Assembly (NCBI RefSeq): GCF_028502605.1
Contig: NC_079237.1
Location: 2,666,001-2,730,000 of the forward strand
Origin: Trichoderma breve
Lineage: Eukaryota > Ascomycota > Sordariomycetes > Hypocreales > Hypocreaceae
Direction of reading: 5' to 3'
Length of the DNA: 64,000 bases
A model generated the notes under the pieces. That model was given only the letters and a program-made list of their open reading frames with translations, was not told where the DNA came from and made no database searches. Shown piece after piece: positions 24,701 through 38,510 of the stretch; positions within the stretch are counted from its first letter, which is position 1; every line of letters starts with the position of its first letter. The translations under genes were made by a program, and so were the position numbers.

Positions 24701-27294
24701 CTTTTTAAATATAAAATTAATATTTCTTAAGGTTTATAAAAAAGTAATTATTTTATAATATTTAAAATATTAAATATATATATTTTTTATTTTTTTCTTT
24801 AATTTTAAAATATATTAAAATATTATTTAAATAAATAATAATAAATTTATTTTAATTTTTTTTTAAAAAAATATAAATATATTTATTAATCCTTAAAGTA
24901 TTATTAAGGATTTATAAAATTTTCCTAAGGTATTAAAAATTATTATTTATTTATATTTTTTTTTTATTTATATTAATTTATAAATATTAATAAAATTTAA
25001 TTAACTATATATTATAACTTTTTATAATTAATTTTATATTTTAAATATTAATAATAAAAAAATTTAATTTTTAATTATAATATTATTTAATTATTTATAA
25101 TTAATAATTAATTATAATTTTTTATTTTTTTTTAAAAATAAAAATAATAAAGTAATATATTAAAAAATTAAAGATTTTAATATATTTTTTTTTTATTTTT
25201 ATATTTATTTATTAAAAATATTAAATTTTAATTAATTAAGGTTATATAATAAAAAATATTTTAAATTTTTTTTTTTTTTTTTTTAGTTTTATTATATAGT
25301 TTTATTTAATATATAATAGTATTTATATACTTTTATTTAAATTAATTAAAGTTTTTAAAAATAAAGCCTTAAATTTTAAATATTATTTTAAAATATTAAC
25401 TATTAGGTTTAGTAATTTTTTTATAATAAAGGTTTTTTTTATTTATTATAAAAAGTAATTTTTTTCCTAAGGTTTTTTTAAAAGTTCTAGAAATTAATTA
25501 AGTTTATATAAGTTTTATTTCTTTTTAATAAACTTTTTTAAAAATTAAACTTTTATAATTTTTATTTACTTTTATTAATATTATATAAGGATTTTTTTAA
25601 ACTTAAGGAATTAAAGTTTTTAATTTTTTTTAATTTTTTTTATTTAAAGTTTTTTTATTATTTTATTAATAAATTAAGCTTTTACTTTATATTATTAAAG
25701 GTTTATATTAATATAATTATAATATATTTAAAATAATATTTTATTTTAAAGTATTAATAATATTATATATTACTAAAGTAATTTAATTAAAGATTTTAAA
25801 ATATAAATAATTAATTTATTTTTTAATTTATTTATTATTATATTTAAATTATTTTTTTTTATAAAAAAATTAATATAAAATTTTTTTATTTTTATAGTAA
25901 TTATAAATATATTATAATTATAGTTAATATATAATTTTTATTTATTTTAAAGTTTATTATAATTTTAAGTAGTTTCTTATTTTATATTATTATAAAAGTA
26001 ATTTTTTTTTAAAAATTTTTTTTTTATTATTATTATATTTTAATTTTTTTTAAAAAAATATAAATTTTTTATTAATTTTATAATATTTTTTATTTAAAAA
26101 TTATTTTAATTTTTTAAATATTAATTTTTAATTTTATATAATATATATAATTTATAATATAGGTTTTTATAATTATTTTATTTTACTATTTTATAATATA
26201 ATTTTATTTACTTAATATATATATTATAAATAATTTTATTATTTTATAAGTTATTAAAGGTTTTTTAAAGTTTATAATATTATTAAAAAAATTCCTTAAG
26301 TATTTTTTTATAAATTCTAAAGTTAAATTTAATTTTATATAATTAATTTATAAATTATTATTCTTTAATTTATTTTTCTTTTAAAATTAAATTATATTAT
26401 TTTTTTTAATTTAAACCTTTAGTATTTAAGGTAATTTAATTTATTATATTATTAATATTATTTAAAAGTATATATATTAATTTTTTTATTTTATTTATAT
26501 TACTAAATAAATTTTAAAGTTTAATAAATAATATATTATTAATTAAAATAATTTTTTATTTTTTTATAGTTTTTATATTTATAAACTATAATTAAATAAA
26601 GTTTTAGTATTATAATTTATAATTTATAGAATTTATAAATAATTTTTTATTTATTATAATATTTTTTATAATATAATTTTATAATAAAGATTATTAAATT
26701 TTTTTATAAAAATATATTATATTTTACTTTTTATTTAAAGTAATATATATATTAATAAATAATATAATTTATTTAATAAATTTTATAATAATTATTATTT
26801 ATAAAATTAACCTATAGGTAATTTTAAAGTATTTATTAATAATTTTCTTTAAGGTTTTATATTTTATTTATATTTAAACTTATAATAATTTATTAATTAT
26901 TATTATATAATTATTATTGTATAAATTTATTTTAAAGTTTTTAATATACTAAAGGTTTAATATTTTATTTTAAATTATAAATATTAATTTATTATTAAAA
27001 TTAAATAAATTTATTAATTTTTTTAAATTTATTTTTTATAAAGTTAATAATATTACTAAGTTATTATTTAAACTAAAGTAATTTATAAATTTATTAAATT
27101 ATATTTTTATTTATAAGAATTTTAATTAAGTTAAGTATAAGTAAAATTATAGTTTTTTTTTTAATATTTTCCTTATATTAAAAATAATTATTATTTTTTT
27201 ATTATAGTAAATTAAAAAAATATTTTTTTTTATTTAAAATATAATTTTTTTTTTATTTTAAAATTTTAATTTTAAATTTTTTTTTAAGTATTTA

Positions 27295-27336
27295 ATAATT
27301 TTAGGTTATATAGTTTAGTTTATTATAATTATAATA
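27295..27336 (-). pseudogene. Fossil gag zinc knuckle (CCHC) of the LTR element
   Basis: Minus-strand codons from 27,336 read Tyr-Tyr-Asn-Tyr-Asn-Lys-Leu-Asn-Tyr-Ile-Thr-stop-Asn-Tyr. Undoing C-to-T changes gives the spacing C-x2-C-x4-H-x4-C of retroviral-type nucleocapsid knuckles. This fixes the strand of the element. Confidence 0.75.
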
Positions 27337-28341
27337 TTTAAATTTCTGTTTATATTATAAAATATTTAAGTTTATTTTTTTAAATTTTTTATTATTATTT
27401 TCAATAATTTTTTTATAATATTTTTTACTTTAGTTTACTTAATAACTAAAATTATAGTTTTAATAGTTTTTTTATTTTTCTTTAATAAATAAAATTTAAA
27501 TAATAAATTATTTTAATTTATAGTTTTTTATTAAAATTTTATTAAAGTAATAGTTTTTTATTAATATTTATTAATTTTTTTTTATTTTAATTTTAAAATT
27601 ATTTTAAAATATTTTCTTTAATAATTAAGTATTTTATTTAAATTAAAAAGCTATTTTATTAAATTTAATTATATATGTAATATATTTTTTTATTTATTTA
27701 AGGTTAATAAACTTATTTTCTAAGGTTTATTATTTTCTTATATTAAAGAATATTTTAATTAATTTTTATTTAAAATAACTAATACTTAAGTATATTTAAA
27801 TAATAATAGAAGTTTTTTTATTAATAAAATTATTATTTTTATAATTTTTTTAAAATAATTAAAATTATTTTTTTAAAATTTTCTAAGGTAAATTATTATA
27901 AAAGTAACTTTAATTTTATTTTTTATAAAAGTTTATAAAAAATTATAAATATAATAATAAAGTTTAATAATAAATAAATAAAGTTTTTTAAAGCTTTTAT
28001 TAAAAGTTTAAAGTATTTAAATTTTATAATATTTTATTTTTTTTAAAAAATTATTTAATTTTTTTTTTATTATTTAAAATATTGAGGAGTTATTTATTAA
28101 TATAAAATATATTTTAAAAATATTTTTTTAAAATATCCTTTTTAAATTTATTTTATTTAAGTTTATTAATAAAAGTAAAGTTTTTATTAATATTTTTAAA
28201 TTAAATAAATTTAAAAATAAAAGTAAAATTAATATTAAAATTAACTTTTTTTATATTAATATTTATTTCTTTAATTATAATAGTTTATTACTTAAAAAAA
28301 TTTAGTATTTTTTTAAATAAAAGTTATTAATATATAATATT

Positions 28342-28743
28342 TTAATTTAATACTTTAATAATATAAAGTAAATTCCTAAGGTAATAAACTAAGGTTAATT
28401 AACTTATATTAGTAAAAAAAATAAAAAAATAGTTTTAAGTAAATATAATTATAAAGTAAGTAAAATATAATAAAAATTTAATTTATATTTAATTTTAATA
28501 TTTTATTAATAATTAATTATTTAAATTATTTAAAAAATATAAAAAATTAAGTTTTATATATTTAATTATTTTTAATAATTTACTTTTGAAATTATAAACT
28601 TAAATATAAAATTACTATATAAAAAGTAATTTATTTAAAGTAATTTATAATAAAATTATTAATTTTATATTTATTAGTTTTTTAAAATTAATATTTTTTT
28701 AAAGTATATATATAATATATTATTATTTTAAATTAAGCTATAA
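28342..28743 (-). repeat. LTR (right, 5' LTR) of the 7.4-kb element
   Basis: About 402 bp, aligned with 21,311-21,713 along its full length. About 50 bp of the internal sequence just left of it (ATTTAGTATTTTTTTAAATAA) recur left of the LTR at 34,929. 28,744-29,085 holds no further recognisable feature. Confidence 0.72.
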
Positions 28744-29086
28744 TAATAATTTTTTAAATTTATTTTTATATTATAGTTTTTATAATAGTTAAATAAATTA
28801 AGTTTTTTATAATATATTTAAATATTATAAAATAATTATAATATTTATTATATAATTACTTTTATTAATTATAAATAAATTTAAATAAAATTTATAATAA
28901 AATAATTTTATATATTAATTAAAATTATTATAAATCTTTAAAAAAAAATATAAAAATATATTAATAAAATAAATTTAATATAATTATTTTATAAAAGCTT
29001 TATATATTTAATAATATTAAAATTAATTTATTTAACTTTAGTTATAGTATTTATTATTTAATTAATAAAAAAGATTTTTATATATA

Positions 29087-29150
29087 TAAATAATATAATT
29101 TTAAAATATAAATAATATAATTTTAAAATATAAATAATATAATTTTAATT
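29087..29150. repeat. 22-bp tandem repeat, three copies
   Basis: Three successive units built on TTTTAAAATATAAATAATAT, just before the 33-bp minisatellite. Confidence 0.7.
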
Positions 29151-29190
29151 TATATTATTTATTTTAAAATTAATATATAAAATAACTTAA

Positions 29191-29322
29191 AAAAATATTA
29201 ATTTTTTATATTAATAAAATATTAAAAATATTAATTTTTTATATTAATAAAATATTAAAAATATTAATTTTTTATATTAATAAAATATTAAAAATATTAA
29301 TTTTTTATATTAATAAAATATT
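29191..29322. repeat. Perfect 33-bp minisatellite, four copies
   Basis: Four identical 33-bp units (each starts AAAAATATTAATTTTTTATA) at 29,191, 29,224, 29,257 and 29,290. In DNA this eroded, identity between units means the array expanded after RIP had stopped acting on it. It adjoins repeat alpha copy b. Confidence 0.88.
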
Positions 29323-29340
29323 AAAATTTAAAAATATTTA

Positions 29341-30055
29341 TAAAAAGTATATTTATTGTTAAAAAATTAATAAAGTTATAATAATTAAATTAACAAAAAT
29401 TATATTTTAGCCTTTAGTTTAAAATTTAAAATTAATTTATAATTTAATTTAATTAACTATAGTTAATTAATTTAAATTTTAAAAATTTAAGTTATAAAAT
29501 ATAATTATTATATTAAAATTTAAAACTAAATTTAAAATTTATAAAAAAACTTAAATAATAAAATTTAAATATAATATAATTAACTTTAAGCTTTATAATT
29601 TATAATTTAATAACTTAATTAAATTAAATAAATATTTTTTTATTAAGTTATAAAAAGTAATAATAATTTTTAAAAATAAATTATATATATAATATAAAAA
29701 TTATATAATAAAATAATATATTTACTTTTTCTTAAATAAAAAAAATAATTATAATAATTATAATTTAATTATAATAAATATATAGTAAAATAACTAAATA
29801 ACTAAATTTATAATTAATAAAATTATAAATTTATAATTAAAAACTTTAAAAAAAAAACTAAAGTTAAATAAAGTAAAATATAAACTAAATTAATTAAAAA
29901 GTATTAAAAACTTTAAGCTAAGTAAAAATATTAAAAAAATTATTAAAAAAGCTAATAAATTAATTTATTAAAAATTATTATTATATATAAAAGTTTTTTT
30001 ATAATTAATTTTTCTTAAGTAGTTTATTTTTTATACTTAAGAAAAAAAAAATTTA
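29341..30055 (+). repeat. Dispersed AT repeat alpha, copy b (long form, subtype 2)
   Basis: Core as in copy a. The right half (AACTTTAAGCTAAGTAAAAA, then TTTTTATACTTAAGAAAAA at the end) is of the subtype shared with copies e and h. Confidence 0.72.
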
Positions 30056-30339
30056 TAATATAAATAAATTATTATATTTTTTTATATAATTATAAAAATA
30101 ATATTATTAATTTAATATAAATTATTTAAAAAATAAATTATAAAAAATAAATTATAAAAAATAAAATAACAAATTAAGTTTTAAAATAATTTATTATATA
30201 AAAAAACTTAATTAATAAATATTAAAGAATTTAATTTTAATTTATTAAAGATAATTATTTATATTAAAAAAATAAAAATATTTATAAATAGTTTTTTTTT
30301 ATTTATAATAAATATTATAATATAATTTCTTTTTTTAAA

Positions 30340-31061
30340 TATAAAAAATAAATTACTTAATTAAAATTAAAATAATAAATTATTATTAAATTTTTATTTA
30401 ATAATTATTAATTAACTTAATTAATTTATATTTTTTTTTTATAATTTATTTAAGTTATTTTTTTTTACTTTTTTTATTTTTTAAACTTTAGTAAATTTTT
30501 TCTATAATATTAATAATATTTTTATTATAAGTTTTTATAATAATAACTATTATTTTAATTATAGTTATAATTAATTTTTTATTATTTTTAATTATTATAA
30601 TTATTTATAATAAATAAATATATATTAATTATTAATTTATTTTATAAATAAAATATATTATTTTATTAAGTAGTTTTTTAATTTTAAAAATATTATATAT
30701 ATAATTTATTTTTAAAAATTATTATTACTTTTTATAACTTAATTAAAAAATTAAGTTTATTTAATTTAATTAAGTTATTAAATTATAAATTATAAAACTT
30801 AAAGAATAATTATATTATATTTAAACTTTATTATTTAAGTTATTTTATATATATATTTTAAATTTAATTTTAAACTTTAGTATAATAATAATTATATTTT
30901 ATAATTTAAAATTTTAAAGTTTAATTTAATTTATTATAATTAATTAAGTTAAATTATAAATTAATTTTAAATTTTAAACTAAAGTTTAAAATATTATTTT
31001 TCTTTATTTTAGCTATTATAACTTTATTAACTTTTTTAATAATAAATATAACTTTTATAAT
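30340..31061 (-). repeat. Dispersed AT repeat alpha, copy g (inverted, subtype 1)
   Basis: Reverse complement of the alpha unit. It ends TTAATAATAAATATAACTTTTA, the complement of the alpha start. With copy b it makes an inverted pair about 285 bp apart. Confidence 0.7.
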
Positions 31062-32629
31062 ATAATTTTTAATTAATTTTAATATAATATTAAACTTTTT
31101 TAATTTAATAAAAAAACTATAAAAGTTTTTAAAAAAATAAAATTTTAAAAATTTTTAAATAAAAATAAATTTTTAAATTTTTTTAAAATATATAATAAAT
31201 TATTTATAATAAAATTAAATAATATTTTTTTAAAAAAATAAATTAATAATTAAATTAATAAATTTATAAAATTTACTTTATATTTTTTAATAAAATTAAT
31301 ATATATAATTTAAAATTAAAATAATAATATTTTTTTATTTTAATTTAATATTATAAAAACCTTTAATATAATATATTATTTTAAATTATAAAATTTTTTA
31401 AATATAAATTCATTTTAAAATAAAGTAAATTTAATTTATTTTTAATAAAAAAATTAATAATAATTTTAATTTAAATTAAAGTTTTTTAAAAATTATTTTA
31501 TTTTTAATTTTATTTTTTTTATATATTATTTTTTTTATTAAAAATTTAATATTATTTTTAAAAAAATTATTATTAAATTTATTAATAATATTAATTTTTA
31601 ATTAAAATTTATAATTAATTTAAAATTACTTAAGTAATTTACTTAAATTAATATAATATATTAATTTAATATTTTAATAATATAAAGTAAATTTTTAAAG
31701 TAATAAACTAAAGTTAATTAATTTATATTAGTAAAAAAAATAAAAAATAATTTTAAATAAATATAATTATAAAATAAATAAAATATAATAAAAATTTAAT
31801 TTATATTTAATTTTAATACTTTATTAATAATTATTTATTTAAGTTATTTAAAAAATATATAAAATTAAATTTTATATATTTAATTATTCTTAATAATTTA
31901 CTTAATAAAATTCCTTTATATATAATAAATTTATAACCTTAGTATTAAAGCTTATATATTATAGTATATATATTTTAATAAATTAATATAATTTTTTTTA
32001 ATTAATTTTTTTTTCTTTAATTTACTTAAGGAATATATATTTTAAATTAAGTTATAATATAATATTTATTTTTTCTTAATTTTATTTTTAAGGTTATATA
32101 TATAAATTAATTTTTTTTTATAAATATAATTTTTTTTATTTATAAAATACTTTATAATATTATTAAATAGTAATTATTTATTAAAAAAAATTAATAAAAA
32201 ATTCAAAAGTAATAATATTAATAATTAAAATAATTAATATTATTATTATATTTTATTTTTATTATAAAGTAAATTTTTTACTTTATAAAATAATAAAAAA
32301 ATAAAATAATATAAAAAATATATATATTAAAATTATTTTTATAATAAAAATAAAACTTTATTAATAATAAATAAATAAGCTTTAATTAATATAAAGTTTA
32401 ATAATTAATAATAATTAATATACTAATTAATTTTTTAAAAAAAATATTTAAATATTAAAAAATATTACATTAAATAAAATTTATTTTAATAATAATAGTA
32501 AATAATATTATTAACTCAATAAATAAATAAAAGGTTTTTTTAATTAATTTAATTATAAAATCAATAAAAATATATTAATATTTATAATAAATAAATATTT
32601 TATTATAATATTTATTTTTCTTAAATATA

Positions 32630-33370
32630 AAAAATAAATTATTTAAAAAAAACTAATTTTAAAAAAACCTTTATATATACTTTTAATAAATTACTTTATT
32701 AGCTTTTTTAATAATTTTCTTAATACTTTTACTTAGCTTAAGGTCTTTAGTATTTTTTAATTAATTTAATTTATATTTTATTTTACTTAGCTTTAGTTTT
32801 TTTTTTTAAAGTTTTTTATTATAGGTTTATAATTTTATTAATTATAAATTTAATTATTTATTTAGTTATTTTATTATATATTATAATTAAATTATAACTA
32901 TTATTAAAAAAAAGTAAATATATTATTTTATTATATAGTTTTTTTAATTTTAAAAATATTATATATATAATTTATTTTTAAAAATTTTTATTATTTTTTA
33001 TAATTTAAAATTTTTCTTATTTAATTTAGTTAAGTTATTAAATTATAATTTATAAACTTAAAGTTAATGATATTATACTTAAATTTTATTCTTAAAGCTT
33101 TTTTATATATATATTTATATTATATTTAAACTTTATTATTTAGGTTATTTTATATATATATTTTAAATTTAATTTTAAACTTTAATATAATAGTAATTAT
33201 ATTTTATAATTTAAATTTTTAAATTTTAACTTAGTTAAATATAATTAATTAAATTAAGTTATAAATTAATTTTAAATTTTAAATTAAAAACTAAAGTATA
33301 ATTTTTCTTTAATTTAATTATTATAATTTTATTAACTTTTTTAATAATAAATATAATTTTTATAATATTT
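32630..33370 (-). repeat. Dispersed AT repeat alpha, copy h (inverted, subtype 2), nested
   Basis: Reverse-complement alpha unit with the same right half as copies b and e (TACTTTTACTTAGCTTAAGG in this orientation). It lies inside the shorter LTR element. Confidence 0.68.
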
Positions 33371-34280
33371 ATTTTTTAAATAAATTAAAAAAAGTAAAAA
33401 AAATAAAATTAAAAATAATAATTAATATTTAAATAGTAAAAATAGTAAATATTATTAATTAATATATAATTTTTAAAAATATTTTTTTAAATTTTTTTAA
33501 AATTATAATTAATTTTTTTTTTAAATTTTTTATTTAAAATAAGTTTTTTATAATATTAAAAAAAACTTTAGTATTTTTTTAAATTATTTTTTTATTTATT
33601 AAATAATTAATATGAAGAATTTTAAATATAATTTTAAATTTTTTTAAAAATCTTAAATTAATTTTATTATATTAAAACTTTTAATAAATTCTTAAGTATT
33701 ATAAATTAAATTATATTTTTTTTATTTAATTTAATATTTAATTTTATTATTATTTTTTAAATTTTATGATATTATTAAAACTTTTTCAATTTTTTAATTT
33801 TTTTTTATTTTTAATAATAATAATTTTATTTAAAAAATTTTTTTTTATTATTTTATTAATTTATATATTTTTAAAAAATAATATATAAAATATAAAGTAT
33901 TTTAATTATATATTTTTTAATATTTTTAATTTATAATTAATAATATTAATTTTTTTAAAATTAAGTTTATTATTTAATTAATTTATTTTAATATTAAATA
34001 TTTTATAATTTTATATATATTAAAGTAAATAAATTATATATATTTTTTTTAAAAAATTTAATTTTTTAATTTTAATTTTATTTATATAATATTTTATATA
34101 TTTTTAAATAAGTTTTAATTATATTTTTAATTTTTTATATAAGTTAATTATAAATTTAATTTAATATTATATTTTATTAATCTTAAATTTTTTTAAAGTA
34201 ATTAATATATTAAAAAAAATATTTATATAAAATTTAAAATAATATTAATTTTATAAATTTAAATTTTATATTATTATAAT

Positions 34281-34870
34281 ATAAAAATTATATTTATTAT
34301 TAAAAAAAATAATAAAGCTATAATAATTAAGTTAAAAAAAACTATACTTTAGCCTTTAGTTTAAAATTTAAAATTAATTTATAATTAAATTTAATTAATT
34401 ATAATTAATTAAGTTAAACTTTAAATATTTAAGTTATAAAATATAATTATTATATTAAAGTTTAAAATTAAATTTAAAATATATAAAATAACTTAAATAA
34501 TAAAGTTTAAATATAATATAATTAACTTTAAGTTTATAGTTTATAATTTAATAATTTAATTAAATTAAATAAATATTTTTTTATTAAATTATAAAAGGTA
34601 ATAATAATCTTTAAAAATAAATTATATATATAATATAAAAAACTACTTAAAAAAATAATATACTTTATTATTACTAAGACTTATATAAAAGTAATAAACT
34701 TTTTTAATAATTATATAAATAATTATAATAACTAAAAGTAATAAAAAACTAATTATAATTATAATTAAAATAATTATTATTATTATAAAAACTTATAATA
34801 AAAATATTATTAATATTATAAAAAAAGTTTACTAAAGTTTAAAAAATAAAAAAAGTAAAAAAAAATAATT
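34281..34870 (+). repeat. Dispersed AT repeat alpha, copy c (subtype 1), nested
   Basis: Direct alpha unit beginning ATAAAAATTATATTTATTAT. Its left flank (TTTATATTATTATAATATA) continues the sequence seen at about 23,150 in the large LTR element, so the repeat inserted into that sequence. Confidence 0.7.
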
Positions 34871-35454
34871 TATATTATTTAAAAATATTTAGTATTTTTT
34901 TAAATAAAAATTATTAATATATAATATATTAACTTTATATTTTAATAATATAAAGTAAATTTTTAAAATAATAAATTAAAGTTAATTAATTTATATTAAT
35001 AAAAAAAATAAAAAATAATTTTAAATAAATATAATTATAAAATAAATAAAATATAATAAAAATTTAATTTATATTTAATTTTAATATTTTATTAATAATT
35101 AATTATTTAAGTTATTTAAAAAATATATAAAATTAAATTTTATATATTTAATTATTTTAATAATTTACTTAATAAAATTCTTTTATATTTAATAAATTTA
35201 TAACTTTAATATTAAAGTTTATATATTATAATATATATATTTTAGTAAATTAATATAATTTTTTTTTTAATTAATTATTTTTTCTTTAGTTTACTTAAGG
35301 AATATATACTTTAAATTAAGTTATAATAATTAAATAATTAATTTTAAAATTAATTTTAAATTTAATAAAAATAAATTAATATATTTTATAAAAGTAAAAA
35401 TTATAAATATAATTAAAATTAAAATTAATTTTAAATTTAATAAAAGTAAATTAA

Positions 35455-36210
35455 TATAAAAATTATATTTATTATTAAAAATATTAATAAAATTATAATA
35501 ATTAAGTTAAAAAAAACTTATACTTTAGCTTTTAATTTAAAATCTAAAATTAATTTATAATTTAACTTAATTAATTATATTTAATTAAATTAAATTTTAA
35601 AAATTTAAATTATAAAATATAATTGTTATTATATTAAAATTTAAAATTAAATTTAAAATACATAAAATAATTTAAATAATAAAGTTTAAATATAATATAA
35701 ATTTTAAGTTTTATAGTTTATAATTTACTAATTTAATTAAATTAAATAAATTTAATTTTTTTATTAAATTATAAAAACTATTAATAATTTTATTTAAAAA
35801 TTTATTATATATATAATATTTATAAAATTAAAAAACTATTTAATAAAATAATATACTTTATATAAAAATAATAAACTTTTTTAATAAAAATTAAATTAAT
35901 AATTAATATATATTTATTATAAATAATTATAATAATAAAAAATATTAAAAAATTAATTATAATTATAATTAAAATAATAATTATTATTATAAAAATTTAT
36001 AATAAAAATATTATTAATATTATAAAAAAGATTTACTAAAGTTTAAAAAATAAAAAAAAAAAATAAAAAAAATAAAAAAAATAAAAAATAAAAAATAAAA
36101 AAAATAAAAAAAAATTAATTTAAATTAATTATAAAAAATATATAAATTAATTAAGTTATTAATTAATAATTACTAAATAAAAGTTTTTAGTTAAATAATT
36201 TATTTTTTAT
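35455..36210 (+). repeat. Dispersed AT repeat alpha, copy d (subtype 1)
   Basis: Direct full-length unit of about 750 bp. The right part holds a poly(A/T) tract of AAATAAAAAA words near 36,050-36,110 and ends TTTTTTATACTTAAGAAAAA. Confidence 0.7.
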
Positions 36211-36450
36211 ACTTAAGAAAAAAAATATTTTTATAAATATAATATATTTAATATTAAATAAATTTATTTAAATATTAGAAAATTTATAAAATAAATTAAT
36301 AAAAGTAATTTATATTTATAAATTTATCAAATATTATAAAATATAAAAAGTTAAATAATAAATTAATTAATATTTTAAATTTAAAAATATTAAAAAAATA
36401 AATTAAAAAATTATATTAAAATATATAATATATAAATATATTAAAATATT

Positions 36451-37115
36451 ATAAAAGTTATATTTATTATTAAAAAAGTTAATAAAAATATAATAATTAA
36501 ATTAAAAAAAAATTATACTTTAATTTTTAATTTTTAATTTAAAATTAATTTATAAATTAACTTAATTAACTATAATTAATTAAGTTTAAATTTAAAAATT
36601 TAAATTATAAAATATAATTATTATATTACAATTTAAAATTAAAGTTAAAATATATAAAATAACTTAAATAATAAAGTTTAAATATAATATAATTAACTTT
36701 AAGTTTTATAATTTATAATTTAATAACTTAATTAAATTAAATAAATATTTTTTTATTAAATTATAAAAAGTAATAATAAATTTTAAAAATAAATTATATA
36801 TATATAATACTTTTAAAATTAAAAAAATTATATAATAAAATAATATACTATGATAATTATAATTTAATTATAGTATATAATAAAATAACTAAATTTATAA
36901 TTAATAAAATTATAAATTTATAATTAAAAATCTTTTTTAAAAAAAAACTAAAATTAAGTAAAATAAAGTATAAATTAAATTAATTATAAAGTATTAAAAA
37001 TCTTAAGCTAAGTAAAAATATTAAAAAAGTTATTAAAAAAGTTAATAAAGTAATATAAAAGTTTTTTTATAATTAGTTTTTTTTATATAATTTATTTTTT
37101 ATATTTAAGAAAAAT
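36451..37115 (+). repeat. Dispersed AT repeat alpha, copy e (subtype 2)
   Basis: Direct unit parallel to copy b over its whole length. It is immediately followed by the inverted copy i, so the two form a head-to-head pair. Confidence 0.7.
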
Positions 37116-37450
37116 TATTATTTTTTATAATTTAATAAAAAAATACTTATTTAATTTAATTAAATTATTAAATTATAAATTATAAAGTTTAAAATATAAT
37201 AACTATATTATATTTAAACTTTAATATTTAAATTATTTTATATATATATTTTAAATTTAATTTTAAACTTTAATTAATAATTATATTTTATAATTTAAAT
37301 TTTTAAAATTTAACTTAATTAATTATAATTAATTAAATTAAATTATAAATTAATTTTAAATTTTAAATTTTAAATTAAAATATAATTTTTCTTTAATTTA
37401 ATTATTATAATTTTATTAATTTTTTTAATAATAAATATAATTTTTAAAAT
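37110..37450 (-). repeat. Dispersed AT repeat alpha, copy i (inverted core)
   Basis: Reverse complement of the ~330-bp alpha core, ending TTTAATAATAAATATAATTTT. It has the core only, without a recognisable outer half. Confidence 0.68.
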
Positions 37451-38300
37451 ATTATTATATTTAAAATATTTTTATTATAATTAATATTTTTATTATAATT
37501 AATATTTTAATATTAAATATAATATATTTTTATTTAAGTTTATTAAGTTTTTATAATAAATATATAATACAATATTAATTATTTTTATATAATTATAATA
37601 AAATAATATTAATTATAAAATTTAAAATAATAATTTTAATTTATAATTTTATTTTTAAATTAAAATATATTAAAATTAATATTTTTAAAAACTTTTACTT
37701 GAATTATTTAAATATTATTTTTTTATTTTACTATAATTAAAAGTTTTTTTTTATTTTTTTTATAAATTATATTTATTAATAAAATTAAAATTTTATTATA
37801 TTTTTTAAAATTATTATTATATATTAAAATATTATAAAAATATATAATATAAATATTATTTATTAATTTATATAATATTTAATTGATATAATTTTAAAAT
37901 ATAATAAAAATATTTATTAATTTAAATAATATTACTTAGTATTTAAAATAATTATAATAATTATAAGATTTTATTTTTTATTTTTTTTATAAATATAAAT
38001 TTAATAATATATATTTTTAAAATTAAATTTTATATATATTTTTATTTTTTTAATTAATTTTAAATTTTATAAATTAATAATAATAAAACTTAGTTTTTAT
38101 AAATAATTTAATTTAATATATAATAATTAATATAAAAATCTAATTTATTTTTTTTAAATATAAAAAATACTAAAGTATTTATAAATTATTTAATTATTTA
38201 ATTTAATTTTTTTTATTTTATTTTATAAAAGTATTTTTTAAAAATTTTTAATTTATTATTTATAAAAAAGTAAATTAATTTTTATAAAAATATTAATAAC

Positions 38301-38467
<167 letters not shown>

Positions 38468-38510
38468 ATTAAATAACTAAATTATTTTTAATATATTTAT
38501 TATTTATATA

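Larger units (their letters stand above)
21311..28743 (-). mobile_element. LTR retrotransposon of about 7.4 kb, RIP-dead, minus strand
   Basis: Direct repeats of about 400 bp lie at 21,311-21,713 and 28,342-28,743. They share the subtype-specific right half (TTAAAGTATATATATAATAT and so on), so they are a matched LTR pair. The plus strand between them is T-rich, and the gag zinc knuckle reads on the minus strand at 27,295-27,336. Its C-x2-C-x4-H-x4-C positions now read YYNYNKLNYIT, stop, NY, which is exactly C-to-Y and H-to-Y by RIP. Gag therefore lies next to the right LTR, and the 5' end of the element is at right. A 22,410-23,170 internal stretch recurs at 33,540-34,270. I could not place the RT motifs, so gypsy versus copia is undecided. 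Confidence 0.72.
31661..35328 (-). mobile_element. Second, shorter LTR element with nested alpha repeats
   Basis: An LTR pair of a second subtype lies at 31,661-32,059 and 34,929-35,328 (both contain ATTAAAGCTTATATATTATA-like and ACTTAAGGAATATATA words absent from the first pair). Between them are a 33,540-34,270 stretch homologous to 22,410-23,170 of the large element in the same orientation, and two alpha repeats (32,630-33,370 inverted, 34,281-34,870 direct). Without these inserts it is only about 2.3 kb, so it has lost most of gag-pol. No intact coding remains. Confidence 0.62.
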
